Of a stretch of 64,000 nucleotides of DNA, positions 49,621 to 58,371 are shown one piece after another. The notes beneath the pieces were generated by a model. The model saw only the letters and a program-made list of their open reading frames with translations. It ran no database searches and was not told the origin of the DNA. A program made the position numbers and the translations under genes. Each line of letters opens with the position of its first letter. Positions within the stretch are counted from its first letter, which is position 1. The DNA comes from Marinibacterium profundimaris. GTDB taxonomy: Bacteria; Pseudomonadota; Alphaproteobacteria; Rhodobacterales; Rhodobacteraceae. Location: NCBI RefSeq assembly GCF_002210095.1, contig NZ_AQQR01000007.1, positions 124,001 through 188,000 of the forward strand, in the 5' to 3' direction.

Positions 49621-52299
49621 ATGGACGTGGCATCCTCTTCCGATCCGGTGTCGGACCGGACCGCGCCGGACCCGTCGGGCCCGCCCCGGACGGGGCGGCG
49701 CGGCCTGTTGGCCCGAACCGGGCCCGGGCGAGCGACGAGCCTGCCCACGATCACGGCGACGGTGGCGGCCTCGGCTGCGGTGGTGGTCTGCCTTGCGCTG
49801 TCGGCCTGGCTGGCGGTGGCCGTGCTGCGCCAGATCGACGGGCTTTCGGATTCCAAGTCCGACAACCTGCAATGGAGCCTGTCGCAGGCGCAGGTGGAAT
49901 TCGACCGTTTCCGCCTGGCGCTGGAACAGGCGCGCCACGATCCCGCGGCCGTGACCGAGCTGCGCCAGACCTTCAACATCTTCTACGCACGTGTTTCGAT
50001 CGTCGAACGGGGCAATGTCTTCCGCTCCATGGCGGGCGACCCCGCCTTTGTCGGGCCGCGGGCCGAAGTTCGCGCCTTTCTCGATGACAATGTCGACCTG
50101 TTCGACGGGCCGGACGAGGAACTGCTGGCCGCGGTGCCCGACCTGATCCCCCGTGCCGAGGCGGTGGGCGAGGATGTCCGGGCCTTCTCGCTCGCGGCGT
50201 TGCAGGCCTTTGCCCGGCTGTCGGACGAACGCCGCGCCAGCGTGCTGCGCCTGCTGGGCTGGCTGGCTGCGGTGCTGATGGCGACCATCGTCGCGCTGGG
50301 GATGCTCGCCGTGTCGCATTTCCGGCTGTTCCGCCTGGCCGAACGCCGCGCCGACGAGGTGGAGACCGCCGGCGTCCGGATGCGCACCATCGTCCAGACC
50401 TCGCCCCATGCCATCGTCGTGACGGATGATGTGGGCCGGATACGCGAATTCAACCCGGCGGCCGAACGCATCCTTGGGAATGACCGGGCAGAGGCGCTGA
50501 AGCGCGACATTGTCGATCTTCTGGTGCCACCGTCGGAACGTGCGCGGGCCCGGCTGGGGCCGTTCGCCTTCCTGTCCGAACACCGCCGCCCGGCGCGCGG
50601 GGAACGCAACTTTGAAATCGACCTGCAGGACAATGCCGGCAGGCGTTTCGCCGCCGAGCTGGCCATCGATCGCGCGTCGGCCGACCGGCCGATCTACGTC
50701 GCCCATATCCGCGACATCTCGCGCCGCAAGCGCGCCGAGGAAGAACTGATGCAGGCGCGCGACCAGGCGCTGGCCGGCGAGCGGGCGAAATCGGAATTCC
50801 TGGCGGTGATGAGCCACGAGATGCGCACGCCGCTCAACGGGCTGCTGGGCACGATCCAGCTGCTGAACGACCACCGCATGACGGAACGCCAGGCCGGGTT
50901 GCTGGCACGGATGAAGGGGTCGGGCGAGCTGCTGCTGGGGCTCGTGAACGACGTGCTGGACCTGGCCAAGTACGAGGCCGGCATGATGAAGGCCGATCGC
51001 AAGCCGTTCTCGCTCGAACGGCTGATGCAGGGGGTGGTGGACACCGCGGCGCCTATGGCGCGCAGCAACGGCAACGCGCTAGACTGGAGCTGGACGGGCC
51101 CGGCGCCGACCCACGCGCTGGGCGATGCGCGGCGGCTGCGCCAGGTGCTGCTGAACCTTGTCGGAAACGCGATCAAGTTCACCCGCAACGGCAGCGTGGA
51201 GCTTGAGGCCGAGTACATCAACGCCACCGAGGTGGAGTTCCGCGTGATCGACACCGGCATCGGCATCGCCGAGGCGGACCTGGAACGGATCTTCCACGAT
51301 TTCGAGACGCTCGACAGCTCATATGCGCGCGAAGCCGGGGGCACCGGGCTGGGCCTTGGCATCTCGCGCCGCCTGATGCGGCTGATGGGCGGCGAGATCG
51401 GCGCCGAGAGCGGGCCGGGGGAGGGGAGCCTTTTCTGGGTGCGGCTCCCGCTGGAGCCGGTGGAGGCCCGGCCCGGTGCCGGCCAGACCCGGGACGGCGC
51501 GGCCGGTTGCGAAGACAAGCGCCTGCTCGATGTGCTGCTGGTCGAGGACAACGAGGCCAACCGCTTCATCGTGCGTGAGATGCTTGCGCTCGAGGGGCAC
51601 CGTGTAGTCGAGGCAGAGAACGGCCGCGACGGGGTCGAAACCGCGGCGTTGCGGCGCTTCGACGTGATCGTGATGGATGTCTCGATGCCCGTCATGGACG
51701 GCACCGAGGCGACGCGGCGCATCCGTGCCGGCAACCAGGCCTCGTGCGACGTGCCGATCCTGGCGCTGACCGCCCATGCCCTGCCCGAGGAACTCGCCCG
51801 ATTCCGCGAGGCGGGCATGACTGCCTGCATGTCAAAGCCGATCGACCGCGACCTGCTGTTGCAGACCCTGCAGGAACTGGCGCGCGGGGATCTGCCGGAC
51901 GACACGCTGGACGCCGGGCCCTCGGACACCGGGGCCGACCGGCTTCCGCGGCTGCCCCTGCTGGACGAGGCGCTGCTCTCGGTCTTCCTGTCGCGGGTGC
52001 CCCAGGATCAGGCGGAGCGGCTGATGGCCCGGTTCCTCGACGAGACCGAGGCCGAGGTGCTGGCCCTGGCCGAGGCCGGCCTGGCGCCCGCGGACCTGGG
52101 GGCGCTCGCGCATCGCTGCGCGGGCTCCTGCGGGACCTACGGGGCCGAGGCGATGCGTGCGGCGCTGAAACGGATCGTTGCCGGCGTGAAGCTGGACAGC
52201 CCGCCGGACGAGGCGGAGCTGGCCGCGCTGGTCCCGCTCTGGCGGGATACGAGGGCGGCGATCACCGCGCGCCTGCGCGACCGGATGGCCGAGGCATGA
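49621..52299 (+). CDS. Hybrid sensor histidine kinase with HPt domain
   Basis: 892 residues. TM1 (about 42-69), a periplasmic helical sensor of about 130 residues, TM2 (about 218-236), PAS (about 250-370), HisKA with His399 (MSHEMRTPLNG), HATPase (NLVGNAIKFT, DTGIGIAEADLERIF, GGTGLGLGISRRL), receiver with Asp686 (VMDVSMPVMDG) and C-terminal HPt with His831 (ALAHRCAGSCGTYG). A full phosphorelay in one chain; the final acceptor is probably the response regulator at 48021. The preceding secreted protein may present its signal. Confidence 0.92.
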   Translation: MDVASSSDPVSDRTAPDPSGPPRTGRRGLLARTGPGRATSLPTITATVAASAAVVVCLALSAWLAVAVLRQIDGLSDSKSDNLQWSLSQAQVEFDRFRLALEQARHDPAAVTELRQTFNIFYARVSIVERGNVFRSMAGDPAFVGPRAEVRAFLDDNVDLFDGPDEELLAAVPDLIPRAEAVGEDVRAFSLAALQAFARLSDERRASVLRLLGWLAAVLMATIVALGMLAVSHFRLFRLAERRADEVETAGVRMRTIVQTSPHAIVVTDDVGRIREFNPAAERILGNDRAEALKRDIVDLLVPPSERARARLGPFAFLSEHRRPARGERNFEIDLQDNAGRRFAAELAIDRASADRPIYVAHIRDISRRKRAEEELMQARDQALAGERAKSEFLAVMSHEMRTPLNGLLGTIQLLNDHRMTERQAGLLARMKGSGELLLGLVNDVLDLAKYEAGMMKADRKPFSLERLMQGVVDTAAPMARSNGNALDWSWTGPAPTHALGDARRLRQVLLNLVGNAIKFTRNGSVELEAEYINATEVEFRVIDTGIGIAEADLERIFHDFETLDSSYAREAGGTGLGLGISRRLMRLMGGEIGAESGPGEGSLFWVRLPLEPVEARPGAGQTRDGAAGCEDKRLLDVLLVEDNEANRFIVREMLALEGHRVVEAENGRDGVETAALRRFDVIVMDVSMPVMDGTEATRRIRAGNQASCDVPILALTAHALPEELARFREAGMTACMSKPIDRDLLLQTLQELARGDLPDDTLDAGPSDTGADRLPRLPLLDEALLSVFLSRVPQDQAERLMARFLDETEAEVLALAEAGLAPADLGALAHRCAGSCGTYGAEAMRAALKRIVAGVKLDSPPDEAELAALVPLWRDTRAAITARLRDRMAEA

Positions 52300-52321
52300 C
52301 GCGCGGAGCCGTCGGGGGCCG

Positions 52322-54655
52322 TTGACTGAAGTGGAGACGCAGGGGCAGGCCGACAGCGGGCAGGCGCCGCGCATTCTGCCGCGCACGGCGTTGATCGCCG
52401 CGATCCGCGCAGACGGCCACCGGATCACCCTGGTTCAGGCGCCCGCGGGCTTTGGCAAGAGCGTCCTCGCAGGGCAGCTGGCCCGCGCGGTGGGGGCCGC
52501 GCCCGTGCCCGGCCGGCCAGGCGCCTGGGACGGGCCCGGCTGGCGCATCCGCGACGGGGTGCCGCCCGAGACGCTCGACGGGCCGGAGCGGCTGGTCCTG
52601 CTTGTCCGTCCGGGACAGGTCCCGTCCGGCCTCGCGCGGGCCCGGCTTCATGGCGAGGTCGGGGACATTCCCGCCGCCGACCTGCTGTTTGCGCGCGAGA
52701 CGCTGCCGCCCGGGGCCTGGGCGCGGTCGGCCGGCTGGCCGGTGCTTGTGGGCGCGCCCGAGGTGTCGGATGCCGACCTCACCGCCTATCTCGTCCACGA
52801 GGTGCTGGCCGACCTGCCGGCCGATCGCCTGCTCGCCGCCACCCGGGGCGAGACCGACGATCTGCGCGCGCGCATCCCGCCGCTTGCCCTGGCCGACGCG
52901 CCGCTTCGCGCGCTGCTGCCCGGCGCCGTCGAAACCGCCCTGGCGGCGCGGCTGCTGGAGGACGGCGCCGCCGCGCTCGGCTGGTCCGAGAACGTCCTGC
53001 CGCCGCGCCCGCGCCTTGCCGCGCGGCTGATCCGCACCGCGCTGGCCGCCGGCGACAGCGGGACCGCGCTGGATCTGTTTCGCCGCTCGGGCGGCTGGCA
53101 CCTGTTCTATGCCCTGCCGCCACGGGATTTCGCGGCCCTTGTCGACGACATGCCCGCCGAGCTGCGCGACCGGGACGAGGAGCTGGCGCTGGCCCAGATG
53201 CTGCTGGGGCTCAAGGCGGGCGAGGTCGGATGGGTCCGGCGCCGCTTTGAGGAACGGTTCGGGGGGGCGCCGGGCATGGACGTGCTCGACCTGCGGCGCG
53301 GGCTGGCGCCCGACAGCCCGCTGTCCCTGCGGGTTCAGGCCTTTCGCATCGTCCTGCTGATCTACGAGGACATTCCCGTGAGCGAGGACATGCTCGACAC
53401 CATCCTGTCGGTCCTGTCGCGCCTGCCGCTGGAGGCGCACCTGATGCGGGGCTCCTGCCACAATGCCCTGCTGGAAATCTACCTGCGCCAGCGCCGCTAT
53501 GCCGAGCTCGAGTTTTCCGCCGAGCGGTCGGCGCAGGCCTACGAGAGCGCCAATGCCGTATTGCTGCGCTTCTACATCGGCCTGCACCGCGCGGTCATGG
53601 GTCTGCTGCGCGGCCAGTCCGGCGCCGCGCTGCCCGAGCTGGCCGATGCGCGCGCCTGGCTGGACAAGCTGGAGTTCGACAGCCCCGGCGACTCCCGCAT
53701 TGCCCGGCTGGTCGAGGCCGCCGCCCGGTTCGAGGAAGGCGAGGCCGGGCCGATCCTTGGCTTTCTCGATGCCGATCTCGATGCCTTTTCGGGCGGCGAG
53801 ACCTGGCCCACCCTGGTCGAGCTTGCGGTGCAGTTCGGATCCCAGGCCCTGGCCGAGCACGTCTCGACCCGGGCGGCGCTGGCCTATCTGGACCGCTGGT
53901 GGGCGCGGCTGGCGATGAACCGGCAGTTCCGGGTGCTGCTGGATCTGCGCAAGGCCCAGGTTCTGCAGAATGCCGGCCGCTGGGGAGAGGCGGCGCGGGC
54001 GCTCTCGCCGATCCAGGCGCGCATCGACCGGGTCTGGATCGAAAGCGCCGACACCGAATTCGCGCGGCTGGCCACGCGGGACGAGATCCTGCTTGCGCTC
54101 TGCTGGCTGCGCCAGATCGCCTACGAATATCCCCGGCTGCCCTATCTGGGGCGCAAGCTGGACCACATGGCCGCCAACCCACAGCTGACCGGGCGCCAGC
54201 GCATCGCGCTGGACATCTGGCGCGCCCATGTCGCCCGGCAAACGCGCGAACCCTCGCAGATGCGGGCGCTGCTGCGGTCGGTCTTCGACATCGTCGCGCG
54301 TGACAGGGGGCTGTCCGTCCTGTCCGAGGAACAGCTGTTCCTGGGCGAGATGTGGCGCGACGCGGGCACTGCGGCCTACCTGTCGGCGGTGGGGCCGGCG
54401 CGGCTGGTGATGCGGCGGCTGGAGGAAAGCCGGTTCACCTCGGGGACCGAGGCGGCACGGGCGCACCTGACCCGGCAGGAGCTGAAGGTGCTGATGATGC
54501 TGACCGAGGGCGCGTCGAACAAGATCGTCGCCCGGCAGCTGGGGATCACCGAACCGACGGTGAAATTCCACCTCAAGAATCTTTACGCCAAGCTTGGCTG
54601 CAACCGCCGGGCCGAGGCGGTCCGGGCGGCGCGTGCCCTGGGCTGGATGAAATAA
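52322..54655 (+). CDS. LuxR-family regulator of MalT/LAL type
   Basis: 777 residues. P-loop VQAPAGFGKSVLAG (about 39-52) begins a STAND-like ATPase, followed by a long alpha-helical repeat region and a C-terminal LuxR helix-turn-helix (about 715-775: TRQELKVLMMLTEGASNKIVARQLGITEPTVKFHLKNL). Such regulators bind an inducer and ATP and recruit polymerase to direct-repeat boxes. Start is uncertain: TTG 52322 or GTG 52331. Two AACCTATCC repeats lie just after its stop, before the ABC operon. Confidence 0.88.
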   Translation: MTEVETQGQADSGQAPRILPRTALIAAIRADGHRITLVQAPAGFGKSVLAGQLARAVGAAPVPGRPGAWDGPGWRIRDGVPPETLDGPERLVLLVRPGQVPSGLARARLHGEVGDIPAADLLFARETLPPGAWARSAGWPVLVGAPEVSDADLTAYLVHEVLADLPADRLLAATRGETDDLRARIPPLALADAPLRALLPGAVETALAARLLEDGAAALGWSENVLPPRPRLAARLIRTALAAGDSGTALDLFRRSGGWHLFYALPPRDFAALVDDMPAELRDRDEELALAQMLLGLKAGEVGWVRRRFEERFGGAPGMDVLDLRRGLAPDSPLSLRVQAFRIVLLIYEDIPVSEDMLDTILSVLSRLPLEAHLMRGSCHNALLEIYLRQRRYAELEFSAERSAQAYESANAVLLRFYIGLHRAVMGLLRGQSGAALPELADARAWLDKLEFDSPGDSRIARLVEAAARFEEGEAGPILGFLDADLDAFSGGETWPTLVELAVQFGSQALAEHVSTRAALAYLDRWWARLAMNRQFRVLLDLRKAQVLQNAGRWGEAARALSPIQARIDRVWIESADTEFARLATRDEILLALCWLRQIAYEYPRLPYLGRKLDHMAANPQLTGRQRIALDIWRAHVARQTREPSQMRALLRSVFDIVARDRGLSVLSEEQLFLGEMWRDAGTAAYLSAVGPARLVMRRLEESRFTSGTEAARAHLTRQELKVLMMLTEGASNKIVARQLGITEPTVKFHLKNLYAKLGCNRRAEAVRAARALGWMK

Positions 54656-54683
54656 CCTATCCCTTTCTGTCCCGAACCTATCC
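54654..54683 (+). promoter_or_regulatory. Direct repeat of AACCTATCC boxes upstream of the ABC/hydantoinase operon
   Basis: AACCTATCC at 54654-54662 and again at 54675-54683, 21 bases apart (two helical turns), each followed by a pyrimidine-rich TTTC. Asymmetric direct repeats on one face are the binding style of MalT-type activators. The same nonamer is at 48945-48953. Likely the activation site for the operon starting at 54759. Confidence 0.55.
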
Positions 54684-54758
54684 TTTCCTTGCCTTGAGAG
54701 GAGCAGGGACGGCGCGCCATCATGCCCGAAAGACGCAGTCGCCACCGGAGGCACCCGA

Positions 54759-55790
54759 ATGGGACGACAGATTATCGAGGGCATTCTGAGGCGGACGGCC
54801 TCCGTCCTGCTTGTCCTGTTCGTGCTGTCTCTGATGATCTTCGTGCTGGCCCGCGTGGTGCCCGGCGATCCGGCGCGCATGGCCCTTGGCCCCTCGGCCA
54901 CGGCTGAACAGGTGGCCGACCTTCAGGCCGAGATGGGGCTGGATCAGCCGATCATCGTTCAATACGGGCGCTACATGGGCAACGCCCTGCGCGGGGACCT
55001 GGGCGAGTCTCTGGTCACCAACCGCTCGGTCACCGCTGACATCGCCGACTTCCTGCCTGCCACGCTGGAGCTGGTGCTTGTCACCGTATTTCTCGTTTTC
55101 CTGATCTCGGTTCCGCTGGGCGTTCTGACCGCGCGCTACCGGGACCGCTGGATCGACAATGCCGGGCGGTTCTTCTCGCTGTTCGGGGTGACGATCCCCT
55201 CGTTTCTCTTCGCGGTGGGCCTGCAATTGCTGGCCGGGTCGTTCTTTCCCGACTGGCCGATCCTGGGCCGGGTCGATTACCAGCTGAACGCGCCCGACGG
55301 GCCCACCGGTCTGCTGCTGGTCGACAGCCTCGTGCATGGCCGCTTCGATGTCTTCGTCGATGCGCTGCAGCACCTCGCCTTTCCGGCGCTGGCGCTGGCC
55401 ATGGCCGGCATCGGCCAGATCACCCGCATCACCCGTTCGGCCATGATCGAGAACCTGCGCAAGGACCATGTCCTGACGCTGCGCAGCTTCGGCGTGCCGG
55501 AACGCGTCGTGGTGTTCCGCTACCTGCTGAAGCTGTCGTCCATCGCCCCGCTGACCATCATGGGGCTCGAATTCGCCTCGCTCATCGGCAATGCCTTCGT
55601 GGTCGAGATGGTCTTCGGCTGGGGCGGCTTCGCCTCCTACGGGCTGACGGCGATCCTGCAGAAGGACCTGAACGCGCTGATGGCCGTGGTGCTGATCTCG
55701 GGCCTGTTCTTCATCTTCGCGAACCTTCTGGTCGATCTGGCGCTCTCGCTTATCGACCCGCGCCTGCGCCTGAGGGGGCAATCGGCATGA
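54759..55790 (+). CDS. ABC transporter permease (DppB-like)
   Basis: 343 residues, start helix SVLLVLFVLSLMIFVLARVVPGDPARMAL and docking loop HVLTLRSFGVPERVVVFRYLL. Six helices predicted. First gene of the operon; GGAGG lies before the ATG, and the 3' end overlaps the second permease by ATGA. Confidence 0.92.
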   Translation: MGRQIIEGILRRTASVLLVLFVLSLMIFVLARVVPGDPARMALGPSATAEQVADLQAEMGLDQPIIVQYGRYMGNALRGDLGESLVTNRSVTADIADFLPATLELVLVTVFLVFLISVPLGVLTARYRDRWIDNAGRFFSLFGVTIPSFLFAVGLQLLAGSFFPDWPILGRVDYQLNAPDGPTGLLLVDSLVHGRFDVFVDALQHLAFPALALAMAGIGQITRITRSAMIENLRKDHVLTLRSFGVPERVVVFRYLLKLSSIAPLTIMGLEFASLIGNAFVVEMVFGWGGFASYGLTAILQKDLNALMAVVLISGLFFIFANLLVDLALSLIDPRLRLRGQSA

Positions 55791-56662
55791 GCCACTTGGA
55801 CACGACCGACGACACCCAGATGACCGCAGCCTGGATGGGCTGGTACCGGTTCTCGCGCAATCCGGCGGCAATCATCGGCGCGGCGATCGTGATCTCTGTA
55901 CTGGTGATGGCCGCGCTGGCGCCCTGGATCACGCCGTTTCCCGACCATGTCGGATCGGTCGTCGATTTCCGCAACCGCCATGCGCCGCCCTCGGCCGTCA
56001 ACTGGATGGGCACCGACAAGGCCGGGCGCGACATCTTCAGCCGGACGGTCTTCGGCTTCCGGGTCTCGCTGCTGCTGGTCTTCGGCGTGCTGGTGATCTC
56101 GGTCCCCGTGGGCGCGGTGCTGGGCATGTGCGCGGGCTATTTCGGCGGCTGGGCCGAGAAGATCATCACCGGGCTGACCAACGTGATGCTGGCCATGCCG
56201 CCGCTGGTCATGGCGCTGGCCATCGGCAACGTGCTGGAGCCCACGCTGATCAACGCGATGTTCGCAATCACCCTGCTGTGGTGGACCTGGCATGCGCGGC
56301 TGGTCTACCGCGTGACCGTCTCGGTCGCGAATGAGGATTTCATCGAGGCCGCGCGCCTTGCCGGGGCCGGGCCGGTCCACATCCTGTTCCGCGAGATCCT
56401 GCCCAATTGCATCGCCGTGATCTCGGTCAAGACGACGCTGGACGCGGCCTTTGTCATCCTATTCGGCGCGACGCTGTCGTTCCTCGGCTTCGGGGTGAAG
56501 CCGCCCACGCCGGATCTTGGGTCGATGGTCGCCGACGGGCGCCAGTTCCTGCCCGAGAAATGGTGGGAGGTGCTCGCCCCCGGGTTCGCCATCTTCTACG
56601 CCACGCTGGGCTTCAACCTGCTGGGCGACGGCCTGCGCGACATGTTCGACGTGGAGGCCTGA
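55787..56662 (+). CDS. ABC transporter permease (DppC-like)
   Basis: 291 residues of the OppC family: MGTDKAGRDIFSRTVFGFRVSLLL, docking loop FIEAARLAGAGPVHILFREILP and GFGVKPPTPDLGSMVADGR. Pairs with the preceding permease to form the membrane channel. Confidence 0.92.
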   Translation: MSHLDTTDDTQMTAAWMGWYRFSRNPAAIIGAAIVISVLVMAALAPWITPFPDHVGSVVDFRNRHAPPSAVNWMGTDKAGRDIFSRTVFGFRVSLLLVFGVLVISVPVGAVLGMCAGYFGGWAEKIITGLTNVMLAMPPLVMALAIGNVLEPTLINAMFAITLLWWTWHARLVYRVTVSVANEDFIEAARLAGAGPVHILFREILPNCIAVISVKTTLDAAFVILFGATLSFLGFGVKPPTPDLGSMVADGRQFLPEKWWEVLAPGFAIFYATLGFNLLGDGLRDMFDVEA

Positions 56663-56663
56663 G

Positions 56664-58352
56664 ATGACATTGCTCGACGTCAACGGCCTCAACATGTCCT
56701 TCTCCGGCTACGGGCGGACCCGGCAGGTGCTGCACGATGTCTCGTTCTCGGTGGGCGCGAGCGAACGCGTGGCCCTGATCGGCGAGACGGGATCGGGCAA
56801 GTCGGTGACCGCCAAGGCGATCCTTGGCACGCTGCCGGGCAATGCAAGTGTGGATGGCGGGTCGATCGCCTTCGACGGGCTCGACCTGTTCCGGCAATCC
56901 ATGGCCGACCGGGAAAAGCTGAAGGGCACGGCCTTTTCCATCATCATGCAGGACCCGCTGTCGTCCTTTAACCCGGTCTTTCGGATCGGCCAGCACCTGG
57001 ACGACGTGATGTATTACGCCGACCGCCGGCGCGGAGAGGTCTCCTCCGCCGCCGAACGCAAGGCGCGGATCCACGACACCCTGCGCAAGGTGCAGCTGGC
57101 CGATGCCGGGCGGGTTTACAACGCCTGGCCGTTCGAGCTGTCGGGCGGGATGCGCCAGCGGGTGCTGATCGCGCTGGCGCTGCTGCACCGGCCCCGGATG
57201 CTGATCGCGGACGAACCCGGCACCGCGCTGGACGTCACCACGCAGGACGAGATCCTGCGCCTGATCAACCGGCTGGTGGCCGAAGAGGGTCTGTCTCTGC
57301 TGATGATCACCCATAACCTGGGTGTCGTGCGCCAGACCGCCGACCGTGTGCTGGTGATGCGCCATGGCAAGATCGTCGAGCAGGGGCCGTTGGCCCAGGT
57401 CTTCGACGCCCCGCAGGAGCAATATACCCGCGATCTGATGGCCGCCGTGCCGCCACTTTACGGGCCGCAGGTGGTGGATCAGCCGGTCAGCCACAAGACG
57501 CCCATGATCACCCTGCAGGGGGTGAAGAAGGTCTATGCCAAACGCGGGCTGTTCAACCGGGGCGAAGGCCACCTGGCCGTGGATGACATCAACATCACGG
57601 TAAACGAGGGCGAGATCTTTGGCCTGGCCGGGGAAAGCGGATCGGGCAAGACGACCGTGGCGCGGATGATGATGGGCCTGCTGTCGCAGACCGAAGGCAT
57701 GATCGCCGTGACCGGCGCGCCGGCCGAAGGCGCCCAGCGGCTCAGCCAGATCGTCTATCAGAACCCCGGCACCTCGCTGAACCCCAAGCGCACCGTGGCG
57801 CAGACCCTGTCGGTGCCGCTGGCCCGGACCGAGGTGCCGGCCGATCGTCAGGCCCGGATGGAAGAGCTTCTGACCCTGGTTCGCCTGCCGGTGTCCTACC
57901 TGTCGAAATACCCGCACGAACTCTCGGGCGGGCAGAAACAGCGCGTGGCCATCGCCCGCGCGCTGGCCGCGAAGCCCAGGCTGATCATCCTGGACGAGCC
58001 GACCTCGGCGCTGGATGTCTCGGTCCAGAAGACGGTCATCGACCTGCTGCTGGAGCTGCGCGAGAGCCTCGGGCTGACCTATGTCATCATTTCCCACGAC
58101 CTGTCGCTGATGCGCAATTTCTGCTCGCGTATCGCGATCATGCTGAAGGGCGAGATCGTGGAGCAGGGCACCCCGGCCGAAGTCTTCGCCGAGGCCCGCC
58201 ATCCCTATACCCGCGCGCTGATCTCGGCGATCCCGGTTCTGACGGCCGAGGAACAGGCGCTCAAACCCAGTGTAACCGAAGAAGAACGCGCGAGATTTCT
58301 CGTGACCAGCGGTGGCGGACAGGCCGCGCCGCAGGCCACGGGCACCGAATGA
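56664..58352 (+). CDS. Fused double ABC ATPase (DppD-DppF in one chain)
   Basis: 562 residues from ATG 56664, one base after the permease stop; longer frames are non-coding. First ATPase: Walker A GETGSGKSVTAKAIL, signature LSGGMRQR, Walker B LIADEPGTALDVT. Second ATPase (from about 275): Walker A GESGSGKTTVARM, signature LSGGQKQR, Walker B LILDEPTSALDVS (ILDEPT). The whole cassette powers the importer of the operon. Confidence 0.92.
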   Translation: MTLLDVNGLNMSFSGYGRTRQVLHDVSFSVGASERVALIGETGSGKSVTAKAILGTLPGNASVDGGSIAFDGLDLFRQSMADREKLKGTAFSIIMQDPLSSFNPVFRIGQHLDDVMYYADRRRGEVSSAAERKARIHDTLRKVQLADAGRVYNAWPFELSGGMRQRVLIALALLHRPRMLIADEPGTALDVTTQDEILRLINRLVAEEGLSLLMITHNLGVVRQTADRVLVMRHGKIVEQGPLAQVFDAPQEQYTRDLMAAVPPLYGPQVVDQPVSHKTPMITLQGVKKVYAKRGLFNRGEGHLAVDDINITVNEGEIFGLAGESGSGKTTVARMMMGLLSQTEGMIAVTGAPAEGAQRLSQIVYQNPGTSLNPKRTVAQTLSVPLARTEVPADRQARMEELLTLVRLPVSYLSKYPHELSGGQKQRVAIARALAAKPRLIILDEPTSALDVSVQKTVIDLLLELRESLGLTYVIISHDLSLMRNFCSRIAIMLKGEIVEQGTPAEVFAEARHPYTRALISAIPVLTAEEQALKPSVTEEERARFLVTSGGGQAAPQATGTE

Positions 58353-58371
58353 CCGCGAAAGGAGAGACCCG

